This document shows positions 1 through 10,976 of a DNA stretch of 64,000 bases, piece after piece. This DNA comes from Chromatiaceae bacterium. Lineage in GTDB: Bacteria; Pseudomonadota; Gammaproteobacteria; Chromatiales; Chromatiaceae. The translations under genes were made by a program, and so were the position numbers. Below the pieces are notes generated by a model, which was given only the letters and a program-made list of their open reading frames with translations, made no database searches and was not told where the DNA came from. The DNA lies in the NCBI GenBank assembly GCA_022340805.1, contig JAJDNF010000001.1, forward strand, positions 1-64,000. Reading direction: 5' to 3'. Every line of letters begins with the position of its first letter. Positions within the stretch are counted from its first letter, which is position 1.

Positions 1-91
1 GATGCGTTCTTCGGCCCTTGTATTCGACGTGACAGTCTGTCCTGTTCGGGCTCAGGCCGCGCTGGACTTTGCATTTGTGCCGATCCCCCTC

Positions 92-117
92 AAAGCATAG
101 CTTCGGCTATGCTTTTT
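92..117 (+). terminator. Rho-independent terminator of a gene upstream of the window
   Basis: Perfect 10-bp stem aaagcatagc/gctatgcttt with a TTCG tetraloop, running into a T tract. Confidence 0.75.
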
Positions 118-184
118 CGGCCGATCAGCCCAACTGCTTTGTCCATCACACCCTGATTCCCAAACCCTTCATGCAATTTGCAGG

Positions 185-1540
185 CTAGAGCAGCCTGGAA
201 AACAGCGTGGCAATGCCCAGGAAGCTGAAAAAGCCAGTCACGTCGGTCACGGTGGTCAGCACTATCGACGAGGACTGGGCCGGGTCCTGGCCGATCGCCG
301 TCAGCAATAACGGAATCGCGGCGCCGAAGATGCCGGCGATCACCATGGACAGCACCATCGATATTGCGATGATCCCCGCCAGCCCCTCCGAGCCGCTCCA
401 TAGCCACACGCCGAGCGCGGTGGTCGCCGCGATCGCGACGCCGTTCCAGAAGCCCGCCGACATCTCCTTGAACACCACCCGCGGCCAGTGACGTGTGCGG
501 ATCTCGCGCAGCGCCAGGCCACGCATCGTCACGGCGAGGGCCTGCGCCCCGGTGTTTCCGGACTGGCCGGCGACCACGGGCAGCAGCACGGCCAGTGCGG
601 TGTATTTTGCGATCGTGCTTTCGAACAGCCCGACTACTGCGGCGGCCAGGAACGCGGTGGCCAGGTTGATGTGCAGCCAGGGCAGCCGTTTGCGCACCGC
701 GAACGACACCTTGGACAGTGCGCGCTCGTCCTTGCTTACGCCGACCATCGTCTGCATCGCGACTGTGGCCTCGTCCTCGGCCGCGGCCATCAGGTTGCGA
801 TAACGGACCACCCCGATCAGGCGCTCCTCGGCATCGACAACCGGCAGGTCGGTCAGCCTGAACTGCTCGAGGATGTCGACGACCTCCTCGCGCGGCGCCA
901 GCGCGTTGATCACCGCGCGTACCGGCCGCTGGATCTCCTCGAGGCGGGTGGTCGCGGTGGCTGTCGCGATATCCTGGATATCCACCTGTCCCTCGAGACG
1001 ATTTTCCGCATCGACCACATACAGCCTACGGGTGCCGCGCCGGCGCAGCGCGCGAATGCGCGCCAGGGCCTCGCGGACCGTCGTGTCGGCACGCAGCAGC
1101 AATACCCGCGGGTCCATCAGGGCACCCGCGCTGTCGGCCGGGTAGGAGAGTATCGCGCGCAGATCCGCGGCCTCGGCCTCCGGGAGCAGACCCAGGTATC
1201 TTTCGCGCGCCTCGGGTTCGCGCATGGCCAGCATCGTGGCGGCGCGCGCCGGATCCATGCGGCGCAGGATTTCCAGCGCCTGGGTCTGCGACAGGGTCTC
1301 GATCGCCCGAATGCCGATATCCGGCGACAGGCGCTCCCAGACAAGCAGGCTGGCCGAGATCGGGTAGCGTGCGAGCATCTCCGCCACCTCTTTCGGGCTC
1401 TGGCGCTCCAGTAGCTGCACCGCGTCGTCGGGATGGTTCTCGATCAGGTCGCGTTGCAGGGCATGAACGGCATTGGCGAGGCCCGATTTCATTTCAATTG
1501 TCCCGTGGGTTGCGCTCAGAGGGGCTTCCGGTCCCGACAA
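185..1540 (-). CDS. mgtE: Magnesium transporter MgtE (MgtE_N, CBS pair, C-terminal TM transport domain)
   Basis: 451-aa ORF; MgtE_N repeats, CBS region, TM segments with GQSGNTGAQALAVTMRGLA motif. Confidence 0.93.
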   Translation of the reverse strand: MSGPEAPLSATHGTIEMKSGLANAVHALQRDLIENHPDDAVQLLERQSPKEVAEMLARYPISASLLVWERLSPDIGIRAIETLSQTQALEILRRMDPARAATMLAMREPEARERYLGLLPEAEAADLRAILSYPADSAGALMDPRVLLLRADTTVREALARIRALRRRGTRRLYVVDAENRLEGQVDIQDIATATATTRLEEIQRPVRAVINALAPREEVVDILEQFRLTDLPVVDAEERLIGVVRYRNLMAAAEDEATVAMQTMVGVSKDERALSKVSFAVRKRLPWLHINLATAFLAAAVVGLFESTIAKYTALAVLLPVVAGQSGNTGAQALAVTMRGLALREIRTRHWPRVVFKEMSAGFWNGVAIAATTALGVWLWSGSEGLAGIIAISMVLSMVIAGIFGAAIPLLLTAIGQDPAQSSSIVLTTVTDVTGFFSFLGIATLFSRLL

Positions 1541-2336
1541 ACAGTGCGCCCACCGCGAGCCAGAAGATGTCGGCCAGCGCGGCGCGCGTCGTGATGAGTT
1601 CGTTGCGGTCGGCGACCTCGGTCAGCAGGTTCTGGGCCTCATCCATGACCCGGGAGCGCCGCAGCACGCCCTGGAAGACGCCGTTGCGGTTGACCACCGG
1701 CAGGCTGTCGTGCGTCAGCCAGGCGGGATGATTGCTGACGGTCTGCAGCGTGGCCCGGGCATTCAGCACGGTGCGCGCCGGGTGCATCAGGTTCTGGATC
1801 AGGCGGCGGTCGGTGGCGCCGAGGAGTTCGCAAAGGTCCGCGACGCCGGCCAGGCGTCGGTCGTGATCGAGCACGGGTATCGTCTGTCCGGTGCGCTGAC
1901 CGCTGCGGCGGAAAAATCGCAGTGCATCGGCGACCCTGTGTTCCGGTGACAGGGTGAGCACGTCCTCGTCGACGTAGGCGCCGACCACCGACTCCGAGAA
2001 GCGCAGCCGCAGTCGCAGCCGCGCGGCGACCGGGCGGGGCATCAGCGACAGCAGCGCCTGCACCTGGGGCTGCTTCATCACGCGCAGGGCCGCGACCGCC
2101 GCGAGCAGCTGGGTGCGGGCGAGGATATCGCTCGCCGTGGCGGGCGGCAGCTGCAACAGGCAGCGGCTGGCCGAGCCGGGTGCCATGTGCTCCAGCACCC
2201 TGGCCGCGAGTTGACGCGGCATTGCGCTGAAGATGGCCTCTATATCATGGCCATCCAGGCGCGCCAGCGATCGTGCCGCCGCCGCAGGGTGGAGCGCCAG
2301 GTAGCCCTTGGTGACGGGGTCAAGAACGCTCGCCAT
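1494..2336 (-). CDS. Soluble MgtE_N/CBS-domain protein lacking the MgtE transport domain
   Basis: Start MASVLDPVTKGYLALHPAAAARSLARL inside the longer track ORF; MgtE_N-like repeats and CBS-like segment; overlaps the mgtE 5' end. Confidence 0.75.
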   Translation of the reverse strand: MASVLDPVTKGYLALHPAAAARSLARLDGHDIEAIFSAMPRQLAARVLEHMAPGSASRCLLQLPPATASDILARTQLLAAVAALRVMKQPQVQALLSLMPRPVAARLRLRLRFSESVVGAYVDEDVLTLSPEHRVADALRFFRRSGQRTGQTIPVLDHDRRLAGVADLCELLGATDRRLIQNLMHPARTVLNARATLQTVSNHPAWLTHDSLPVVNRNGVFQGVLRRSRVMDEAQNLLTEVADRNELITTRAALADIFWLAVGALFVGTGSPSERNPRDN

Positions 2337-3237
2337 CTTCGTCCTCGAGTATCGTTGCGACACTCTCGAGGAAGTGCCGTGCCGGGATCCAGGCCTCGCC
2401 CTCTTCGGTTGCGACAATCACCGCGACCTGTGTCAGTTCCAGGATTTCACCCTGCGCGCCATTGACGCGAACCCGCTGTCCGGGCTGGTAGGACCTGCGC
2501 ACGTAGTGCGAGGCCATCACATTGCGCACGGCGTCCGCTGCGCCAATCCCGAACGCCAGTGCCGCGCTGGCGAACAACGCCGCGGCAGCCAGCACGATGA
2601 TAGTGGCGAACAGTGTCACGTCGAGCCCCAGTTGTGCCAGGCCCAACAGCAGGGTGAAGGCGAGGATCAACCCCGCAGCGAGATGGCCCAGTGACAGGCC
2701 GTGCTGAAAACCGTTGGCCTCGGCGACCGCCAGGATGAGATTGCGCACGCCGCCGGCGACCAGATAGCCGATGAACAGAATGAACAGGCTGATCAGCAGT
2801 CCGGGCAGGTAACCGAGCAGACCGAGTATCCACTGGGCAAAGGTGTTCAGGCCAAGCTGCTCGGCCGCCGCGCTGACTGCGTAGGCCAGCGTAATCCAGA
2901 AGGCGATGTTGCCGACCAGGTTCGAGACCGACCAGCGCGTCTGCGACACCTCCTGGCCAAACCAGCGGTGCACCGCGGCCAGGATGGCATCCAGACCCTT
3001 GCCGAAGCGCAGGATCAGCCAACGTGCGACGAACGCCGCCAGCCATCCCAGCAGCAACAGGGCCAGCGCGCCGAGCAGATTGGGCAGAAAGGTCTTCAGG
3101 GCGAGCGTCAGTTCGCCCAGGGCCTCGTCCAGCCACAGCCCGGGGTTGTCGATCAGGTTTACGCCGATCTCCTGCAGCGCGGATGGTGGCGGCGTCTGTG
3201 GTGGAACAGCGGGCGAAATGAGGGGTGGCGCAGCCAT
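2320..3237 (-). CDS. MscS-like mechanosensitive channel family / TM-helix repeat membrane protein
   Basis: 305-aa polytopic protein with repeated TM helices and a MscS-like beta segment (YQPGQRVRVNGAQGEILEL). Confidence 0.75.
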   Translation of the reverse strand: MAAPPLISPAVPPQTPPPSALQEIGVNLIDNPGLWLDEALGELTLALKTFLPNLLGALALLLLGWLAAFVARWLILRFGKGLDAILAAVHRWFGQEVSQTRWSVSNLVGNIAFWITLAYAVSAAAEQLGLNTFAQWILGLLGYLPGLLISLFILFIGYLVAGGVRNLILAVAEANGFQHGLSLGHLAAGLILAFTLLLGLAQLGLDVTLFATIIVLAAAALFASAALAFGIGAADAVRNVMASHYVRRSYQPGQRVRVNGAQGEILELTQVAVIVATEEGEAWIPARHFLESVATILEDEDGERS

Positions 3238-3344
3238 GGTCCTCCTGGAGCCGCGAGGGCGTGCCTGTCACGCGGCAATATAGCGTCTTAACGGATGCGC
3301 TGACCACCAGAACACTGGCGCCTGCGCCCGACGCAGATGCCGGC

Positions 3345-3842
3345 TCATTCGGCGCGGCAGGGGTACCAGTAACGCAGGCTGTAATTGCGCCCGCCGTCGA
3401 CAGGCTCGAGCTGCTGGAAGCCAAGGCGTTCGAAAAAGCCGCGTGCGTCGCGCTGCGCCTTGACCAGCAGACCGTCGAGTCGCTGCTCGGTGCTTGCCGC
3501 GAGGGCGGACTGCACCAGGCGCCGCCCAAGTCCGCGGCGTGTCTGGCGCGGGTCCACGTACAGACCGTGCAGCAGCATGCCCGTCCGGCCGGGTGGGCAG
3601 TCATTGCGATCCGCGGGCTCCCAGGCAGCCACGCCGATGATCGTGTCATCGACGGGATCGCGGGCGAGGGCGAAACCGAACTGGCGGCGATCCGCGCCGC
3701 TGTAACGGTAGCTGGGCAGCGCCAGGCGCTTGACCCGCTCGGGCAGGTCCCAGGTCATCATCGCGGCCTCTACCACCGCGTTGATGGCCGGCAGGTCCGC
3801 TTCGCTGGGCGTGCCCTGGACGATGTGCATGGGCCTGTTCAT
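3345..3842 (-). CDS. GNAT family N-acetyltransferase
   Basis: Acetyl-CoA loop-like LYVDPRQTRRGLGRRLVQSAL and C-terminal ARGFFERLGFQ. Confidence 0.85.
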   Translation of the reverse strand: MNRPMHIVQGTPSEADLPAINAVVEAAMMTWDLPERVKRLALPSYRYSGADRRQFGFALARDPVDDTIIGVAAWEPADRNDCPPGRTGMLLHGLYVDPRQTRRGLGRRLVQSALAASTEQRLDGLLVKAQRDARGFFERLGFQQLEPVDGGRNYSLRYWYPCRAE

Positions 3843-3896
3843 GGGGCGTTATCGTATGCCGTCGGGGGCAGGCGTGCCGGCCTGCCCCTGCTCCGG

Positions 3897-5306
3897 TCAG
3901 CCCGCCTCCCGCCATTCGACCCCGCTGTCGATGCCGTGGTGTGGGTGCGGATCGGGCTCCGCCACCTTCATGGTCACCAGTTCCTCGGCGCTGATCGGGT
4001 GGATCGCGACGGTGTTGTCAAAGTCCGCCTTGGTTGCGCCCATCTTCACCGCCACCGCAAAGCCCTGCAGCATCTCGTCGACGTTGTCGCCGATCAGGTG
4101 GATGCCGACCACGCGTTGCTCTTCGCCGGCGCAGACCAGCTTCATCGCGGTGGTCGAGCCATGCCTCGACAGGGCGTGACGCATCGGCGTGAAGTCGGTC
4201 TTGTACACGGTGACCTGCGCGTGCCGCTCTCGCGCCTGCTGCTCGGTCAGGCCGACCGTGCCGACCGGCGGATGCGCAAACACCACGCTCGGGATGTTGT
4301 CGTAGTCCAACCTGCTGTGCGTCTGCGCGTCGAACAGACGGGCCGCCAGGCGCCGGCCGGCGGCGATCGCGACCGGGGTCAGCGGGGCCCGCCCGGTGAT
4401 GTCGCCGATCGCATAGATCCCTGGCACGTTGGTATTCTGGTAGCCGTCGGTCGGGACTATGCCGTTGGCTCGGGTCTCGACGCCGGCCCTGGCCAGATCC
4501 AGGTCGCGCGTGTTGGGTGCGCGGCCGACCGCCCAGATCACCGTGTCGAAGCCGTCCAGGCGCTTGCCGTCGCTTGCGTCGATGGCGATGCCGGAAGCGG
4601 TCTTCGCCAGTCCGGCCACCTGGAAGCTCATCTGCAGCTCGATGCCCTGGCCGTGCATCTCCGCCATGAGCACCTCGCCGATCATGCTATCGAAGGTCTC
4701 GAGCACGCGCGCCTCCAGCGCGACAACGGTTACCTGCGAGCCCAGTGCCTGCAGCACGCCGGCCAGCTCGACGCCGATGTATCCGGCGCCGATGATCGCA
4801 ACCTTGCGCGGCTGCTCGGGCAGTTCGAAGAATCCGTCGGAGGTGATGCCCAGTTCGGCGCCCGGGATCGGCGGCACGATCGGCCGGCCGCCGGTGGCGA
4901 TCACAATATGCTGCGCGCTGTAATGCCGGCCCTCGACCTCGAGCGTGTGCGCGTCGACGAAGTGGGCAGCCCCGTCGATGCGGGTGATGCCGCTGTCGGC
5001 CACGTACCCGTCCCAGTAACGGTTGATCCTGCTGATGTAGGCCTCGCGCCCCTCGACCAGCCTTTGCCAGTCGGTGGCGCCGCGCTGCGCCGGGATGCCG
5101 AAGCCGTTCGCGTCGTCGACCGCTTGCGCGAGGTTGGCCGCGTACCACATGATCTTCTTCGGCACACAGCCGTTGTTGACACAGGTGCCGCCCATCCTGC
5201 GGGCCTCGACCACGGCGACCCGCTTGCCGAGCTGGGCGGCCTTTTCGGCCACGGCCAGGCCGCCACTGCCGCCACCGATGGCGATCAGGTCGAAATGCGT
5301 ATTCAT
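3897..5306 (-). CDS. gorA: Glutathione-disulfide reductase
   Basis: [23 protein letters not shown] redox-active site, FAD/NAD domains, dimerisation domain with HPISAEE. Confidence 0.93.
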   Translation of the reverse strand: MNTHFDLIAIGGGSGGLAVAEKAAQLGKRVAVVEARRMGGTCVNNGCVPKKIMWYAANLAQAVDDANGFGIPAQRGATDWQRLVEGREAYISRINRYWDGYVADSGITRIDGAAHFVDAHTLEVEGRHYSAQHIVIATGGRPIVPPIPGAELGITSDGFFELPEQPRKVAIIGAGYIGVELAGVLQALGSQVTVVALEARVLETFDSMIGEVLMAEMHGQGIELQMSFQVAGLAKTASGIAIDASDGKRLDGFDTVIWAVGRAPNTRDLDLARAGVETRANGIVPTDGYQNTNVPGIYAIGDITGRAPLTPVAIAAGRRLAARLFDAQTHSRLDYDNIPSVVFAHPPVGTVGLTEQQARERHAQVTVYKTDFTPMRHALSRHGSTTAMKLVCAGEEQRVVGIHLIGDNVDEMLQGFAVAVKMGATKADFDNTVAIHPISAEELVTMKVAEPDPHPHHGIDSGVEWREAG

Positions 5307-5374
5307 GTCGTTACTCCCGGTATCTGTCGGTCGCCGCGGGGGGTGTTCCTCCCGCGGTGACGCCTGTTGGTTGC

Positions 5375-6127
<753 letters not shown>

Positions 6128-6388
6128 CTGTTTGCTCCTATCTGCTGGTGGGTTGGGATTCGATGGGTGCAGTATCAGGGGGCGTGACCGATAGGTAAAA
6201 TCGTTTGTTTCAAACATGTAATTCGTAAAAAACTATTGATATTCGTCATCATCCGGCTGGATGGCTGGCGGGTTGTGATCGCGTCGCTATTTTCAGCGCC
6301 GAGGGAACCTTGTGCGGCGCGGGCGGTCTTCCTGGCGGGCGCGGTTTCCCGGTAGACTGCGAAATCACTTAATTCGACGATGGATTGC

Positions 6389-6898
6389 ATGATGCGAAAA
6401 ATTCTCCCCACTTTGCTCCTCGCGCTGGCCGGTTCGCTGGCGGTGCCATACGCGGTCGGTGCCGATGCGGCCAAGAACCCGACGTACGGCGATTGGGGGT
6501 ACAACTGCGAGAAGGGCCCGGAAGGGAAAGACGAGCTCTGTTACGTGTTCCAGAACGTGACCAAAAAAGAGGGCGGGCAGCTGGTCCTCGGTGCGCGGGT
6601 TGCGTATCGCCCCGACCAGAAGGACCCCCTGCTGGTGATCACGGTGCCGCTCGGCTCCCTGCTGCCGCCCGGCGCGGCGCTGATGATGGAAGGCGTCGAC
6701 CCGGTCAAGCTGATCTATTTCCTGTGTGCCAGCGAAGGCTGCACCACCGTTGCGACGCCGCTGCCGCCGGCAATGATCGCGGCGATGAAGAAGGGTGAGC
6801 AGGCGGTGATCCGTGTGGCCGCACCGAACAAGCAGGTGGTCGGCCTGCCGCTGTCACTGAACGGCTTCTCCAAGGCCCTCGGGGCGCTCAAGAAGTGA
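6389..6898 (+). CDS. Invasion-associated locus B (IalB) family secreted protein
   Basis: Signal peptide then YGDWGYNCEK...LCYVFQNVTKKEGGQLVLGARVAY typical of IalB. Confidence 0.82.
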   Translation: MMRKILPTLLLALAGSLAVPYAVGADAAKNPTYGDWGYNCEKGPEGKDELCYVFQNVTKKEGGQLVLGARVAYRPDQKDPLLVITVPLGSLLPPGAALMMEGVDPVKLIYFLCASEGCTTVATPLPPAMIAAMKKGEQAVIRVAAPNKQVVGLPLSLNGFSKALGALKK

Positions 6899-6937
6899 AC
6901 CCCGCCCGGGGCGAGACTGGGCCCGCCAGCCGGCGGC

Positions 6938-7351
6938 TCAGTCGCGCACAGTCACGATCACCCGACGTTCATGCTGGTGATGTCGGTGCTCATAAAGATA
7001 CACCCCCTGCCAGGTGCCCAGCGCACACTGCCCGTCACTGATCGGCAGTGTCAGATCCGTCGTGGTCAGGATCGAGCGCACGTGTGCCGGCATGTCATCC
7101 GGGCCCTCCAGCGTGTGCTGGTAGATCGGGTCGCCGTCCGGCACCAGCCTCGCGATGAAACGCTCCAGATCGGTGCGCACAGTCGGGTCGGCGTTCTCGC
7201 AGATGATCAGCGAGGCGCTGGTGTGCTGCAGGAACAGGTGGCACAGTCCGGTCTGGATGCCGGCGTTGCGCACCACTGCGCGCAGCCGATCGGTAATGTC
7301 GTAAGTGCCGCGGCCGTGGGTGCGCTGGCGGATGGTTTCCTGGTGGGTCAT
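6938..7351 (-). CDS. YjbQ / UPF0047 family (secondary thiamine-phosphate synthase-like)
   Basis: GLCHLFLQHTSASLIICENADPTVRTDLERF and GTWQGVYLYEHR motifs. Confidence 0.92.
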   Translation of the reverse strand: MTHQETIRQRTHGRGTYDITDRLRAVVRNAGIQTGLCHLFLQHTSASLIICENADPTVRTDLERFIARLVPDGDPIYQHTLEGPDDMPAHVRSILTTTDLTLPISDGQCALGTWQGVYLYEHRHHQHERRVIVTVRD

Positions 7352-7658
7352 CGGATTGCCTCTTCGTTCACACCGAGTCTAAGCGGTAGCTGCCGCAATG
7401 CAGTATGCCGCGGTGGTCCCGGACGGCAACCGGTCGGGCGGGTCGGCGCCTCCGGCCGCGCTGCTGCGGCGCCTGCCCGGGGCCCTGGCGGTAAGCGCCT
7501 TTGCAGGCGTCACCCGGGATGCCCGTTTCGCTATCGGGTCCGGTGTGTCCCGGTCCGACAGTCGGATAGCGAGTTCTTAGGCAGGATCGCGTCGGCCCTC
7601 CCGGCTTGTTGCGGTGCGCACCCTTCCGTATCCTGCCGCGGTGAGCCAATCGCCGACC

Positions 7659-9728
7659 ATGCTTGCCGACACGCCCGTGACCGCGCTCAAGGGGGTGGGC
7701 CCGAAGAATGCCGAGCGACTGCACAAGCTCGGCATCCACAGCGTGCAGGACCTGCTGTTCCACCTGCCGATTCGTTACCAGGATCGCACCCGCATCGTGC
7801 CGATAGGCAGTTTGCGTCCCGGCGACCAGGCGGTCATCCAGGGCGAAGTGGAGCTGGCCGATGTGCGTTTCGGCCGGCGGCGTTCACTGCTGGTGCGCCT
7901 GGCTGACGGTACTGGCAGCATCACGCTGCGCTTTTTCCATTTCAGCACCGCGCAGAAGGCCAATATGCTGCGCGGCAGTTGGCTGCGCTGTTTCGGCGAG
8001 GTGCGCAACGGTCCACAGAGTTACGAGCTGGTCCACCCCGAGGTGCAGCGCGTGGCCGAAGGCCAGGCGGCCGAGGTGGAACAGGCGCTGACCCCGATCT
8101 ATCCGACTACCGAGGGTATGCACCAGCTGAGCTGGCGCGAGCTTACCGGGCGCGCGCTCGACCTGCTGGGGGCCGGCGGCCTGCAGGAGCTCCTGCCCGA
8201 CCAGGTGTTGCGTGAGCAGGCGATGCCGCCACTCGCCGAGGCGGTGCGCCTGCTGCACCGACCTCCGCCGGACCAGTCGCAGCGTCTGCTGTCGGAGAAC
8301 GGCCACCCGGCGCAGCGCCGCCTGGCGTTCGAGGAGCTCCTGGCGCACCAGCTCAGCCTGCGCGTGCTGCGCCAGCGTCAGCGCCGGCGCGGCGCGCCAC
8401 CGCTGCGCGGCGACGGGCGGCTGCAGCAGGCCCTGCTCGACGCGCTGCCGTTTCGCCTGACCGGCGCCCAGCAGCGCGTGCTGCAGCAGTTGCGCGACGA
8501 CCTGGCGCGACCGCACCCGGCCCTGCGCCTGGTGCAGGGCGATGTCGGCTCGGGCAAGACCGTGGTCGCCGCGCTGGCTGCGCTGTGTTGCGTCGAGGCC
8601 GGCTACCAGGTCGCGCTGATGGCGCCGACCGAGCTGCTCGCCGAGCAGCATCTGCGCAACTTCGCCAACTGGATGGGTCCGCTTGGTGTCGAGCTCGGCT
8701 GGCTGAGCGGGCGGCACAAGGGCAAGCGGCGCGAGGCGACGCTGGCTGGGCTGGGCAGCGGCGCACTGCAGGTCGTGGTTGGCACCCATGCACTGTTCCA
8801 GCATGACGTATTGTTCGACCGCCTGGGTCTGGTGATCGTCGACGAGCAGCACCGCTTTGGCGTGCATCAGCGCCTCGCGCTGCGCGAGAAGGGCGCCGCC
8901 GGTCAGGCGCCGCACCAGCTGGTCATGACCGCGACGCCGATCCCGCGCACGCTGGCGATGACTGCCTATGCCGACCTGGACCTGTCGGTGATCGATGAGC
9001 TGCCGCCGGGGCGCACCCCGGTGTCGACCGTGGTGGTCAACGACAAGCGTCGCGACGAGGTGGTCGAGCGGGTCGCGGGCGCCTGCAGGGAGGGCCGCCA
9101 GGCCTACTGGGTATGCACCCTGATCGAGGAGTCCGAGGTGCTGCAATGCCAGGCCGCCGAGGATACCGCAGCGGCGTTGGCCGAGGCCCTGGAGGGGCTG
9201 CGCATCGGGCTGGTGCACGGACGTCTCAAGGCATCCGAAAAAGAGGCCGCGATGACGGCCTTCAAAGCGGGCGGGATTGACCTGCTGGTCGCGACGACCG
9301 TGATCGAGGTCGGCGTGGATGTGCCGAATGCGAGCCTGATGGTGATCGAGAATGCCGAACGCCTCGGACTGTCGCAGCTCCACCAGCTGCGCGGGCGGGT
9401 CGGGCGTGGCGCGCAGCAGAGCCACTGCGTTCTGATGTATCACCCGCCGCTCGGTGGCGTCGCGCAGGAACGCCTGGCCGTGATGCGCGAGACCACTGAC
9501 GGCTTCGAGATCGCGCGTCGTGATCTCGAGATCCGTGGCCCGGGCGAGGTGCTCGGCACGCGTCAGACCGGCGAGATGCAGTTTCGCATCGCCGACCTGC
9601 TGCGCGATCAGGACCTGGTGCCTGGCGTGCAGGCGCTGGCGGATCGACTGCTGGCGAGCCATCCGGAGTCGGTCGCGCCGCTGATCCACCGCTGGATCGG
9701 CTCGAAGGTGCAGTATGCGGGTGTGTGA
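7659..9728 (+). CDS. recG: ATP-dependent DNA helicase RecG
   Basis: Wedge domain, GDVGSGKTVVA Walker A, DEQHRFG, QLRGRVGRG; start MLADTPVTALKGVGPK (GTG at 7641 also possible). Confidence 0.96.
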   Translation: MLADTPVTALKGVGPKNAERLHKLGIHSVQDLLFHLPIRYQDRTRIVPIGSLRPGDQAVIQGEVELADVRFGRRRSLLVRLADGTGSITLRFFHFSTAQKANMLRGSWLRCFGEVRNGPQSYELVHPEVQRVAEGQAAEVEQALTPIYPTTEGMHQLSWRELTGRALDLLGAGGLQELLPDQVLREQAMPPLAEAVRLLHRPPPDQSQRLLSENGHPAQRRLAFEELLAHQLSLRVLRQRQRRRGAPPLRGDGRLQQALLDALPFRLTGAQQRVLQQLRDDLARPHPALRLVQGDVGSGKTVVAALAALCCVEAGYQVALMAPTELLAEQHLRNFANWMGPLGVELGWLSGRHKGKRREATLAGLGSGALQVVVGTHALFQHDVLFDRLGLVIVDEQHRFGVHQRLALREKGAAGQAPHQLVMTATPIPRTLAMTAYADLDLSVIDELPPGRTPVSTVVVNDKRRDEVVERVAGACREGRQAYWVCTLIEESEVLQCQAAEDTAAALAEALEGLRIGLVHGRLKASEKEAAMTAFKAGGIDLLVATTVIEVGVDVPNASLMVIENAERLGLSQLHQLRGRVGRGAQQSHCVLMYHPPLGGVAQERLAVMRETTDGFEIARRDLEIRGPGEVLGTRQTGEMQFRIADLLRDQDLVPGVQALADRLLASHPESVAPLIHRWIGSKVQYAGV

Positions 9729-9783
9729 GCCTGTAGGTTTGTTCGGCTTGGCTGCCTTTATTGCCGGTGCCCGGCGGTATGCC

Positions 9784-9815
9784 GGTGCGATTCGCACGGC
9801 GCATGGCACCCTACG
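9784..9815. repeat. Palindromic intergenic repeat (GTAGGGTGC...GCACC type, REP/MITE-like)
   Basis: ggtgcgattcgcacggcgcatggcaccctac in the recG 3' intergenic region. Confidence 0.5.
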
Positions 9816-9968
9816 CGCTGTGGCGGGCGGGGCGACCGCGATTGAGCAAGGCCCGTAGGTTGATGGGATAGTGTGGCGTTTTGCATCGACTGGCCGCCGC
9901 CGGAATGCCGGTTCGACCCGCACCGCTTGCGCGCTGATCGCAGCAGCCGTCCGAGAGAGATAGACCCA

Positions 9969-10331
9969 ATGCCCAGAGTCCTGCGCCGTTTCCTATTGCT
10001 GCTGCTGGCACTGCTGGTGCCCGTGTATGCGATATCGCTGACCGAACACCTCGAGATACCGGCGCAGTGGCGCGAGATCCGGGTGGGTGACAGCCACGAC
10101 CAGGTGCGCGCGCGCCTGCGCGAGAGCGGCATGGACGACGCCCAATGCGAATGGATCTCGGCCCTGAGCAGCGTGCGCTGCACCCTGATGGGTCGGCACC
10201 ATGCCTGCGGCGTCGCGATCCGCTTCGATGGCAGCGGTGCCGGGGCGCATGTCGTGCAGGTGCAGATCCGCGACCCGATCTATACCGGACCCTTTCATAT
10301 GCATGCGCGGCTGCGCAGCACGGCGCAATGA
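9969..10331 (+). CDS. Small exported hypothetical protein
   Basis: N-terminal signal/TM segment MPRVLRRFLLLLLALLVPVYA; two Cys in the mature part. Confidence 0.6.
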   Translation: MPRVLRRFLLLLLALLVPVYAISLTEHLEIPAQWREIRVGDSHDQVRARLRESGMDDAQCEWISALSSVRCTLMGRHHACGVAIRFDGSGAGAHVVQVQIRDPIYTGPFHMHARLRSTAQ

Positions 10332-10394
10332 GTCGGCACCGATTGTGATCATGGGCGTGCGATAATCCGGCCAACCATCCTATCTGCGATCACG

Positions 10395-10976
10395 ATGTTG
10401 CGACGCCGCAAGCCGAATAGCTGTGCCCTCCGCGAGCCGCGCTGGACCGCGCTGTCGATGCGCCGTCTGCCGGGCGTCTCGCCGCGGATACATGCCTGGC
10501 TGAGCGACAGCGGCTCTCTGACCCGTGCGGTGATCGCCAACTGTCGGGGTCGGTTCCGCGTCGACCTGATCGCTCAGGCATATGGCACGGCCCTGCCCGG
10601 AGAGGCGGCGTTGCTGTCAAGTGGGCCCGTACAGGCAAACCTGGTACGCGAGGTGCGTCTGTATTGCGGCCGCGACGCCTGGGTGTTTGCCCGCACATTG
10701 ATCCCGCTGCGCACCCTGCGCGGCCCGGCGCATGCGTTGACCGGCCTCGGCCGGCGCGCGCTCGGCGAGGTGCTGTTCTCCGATCCGACCACCCGCCGCC
10801 TGCGCGTCGAGGTGGCGCGCATCACGCCGCGCCACCGCCTGTTTGCGCGCGCCACGGCGCATCTTGGCCGCCACCCGCGGGTGATCTGGGGGCGGCGCAC
10901 CCTGTTCGAGTACCGCGGCGAACGTATCCTGGTGAACGAGTTGTTCCTGCCGGCGATCCCGGAGCTGCAGCGATGA
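10395..10976 (+). CDS. ubiC: Chorismate--pyruvate lyase
   Basis: [13 protein letters not shown] and LGEVLFSDP motifs; directly upstream of ubiA. Confidence 0.92.
   Translation: MLRRRKPNSCALREPRWTALSMRRLPGVSPRIHAWLSDSGSLTRAVIANCRGRFRVDLIAQAYGTALPGEAALLSSGPVQANLVREVRLYCGRDAWVFARTLIPLRTLRGPAHALTGLGRRALGEVLFSDPTTRRLRVEVARITPRHRLFARATAHLGRHPRVIWGRRTLFEYRGERILVNELFLPAIPELQR

Noticed and set aside
3225-5360. 711-aa plus-strand ORF opposite the GNAT gene and gorA
   Set aside because: Antisense to well-supported genes; low-complexity composition
7884-9923. 679-aa minus-strand ORF opposite recG
   Set aside because: Antisense shadow of recG with no recognisable domain
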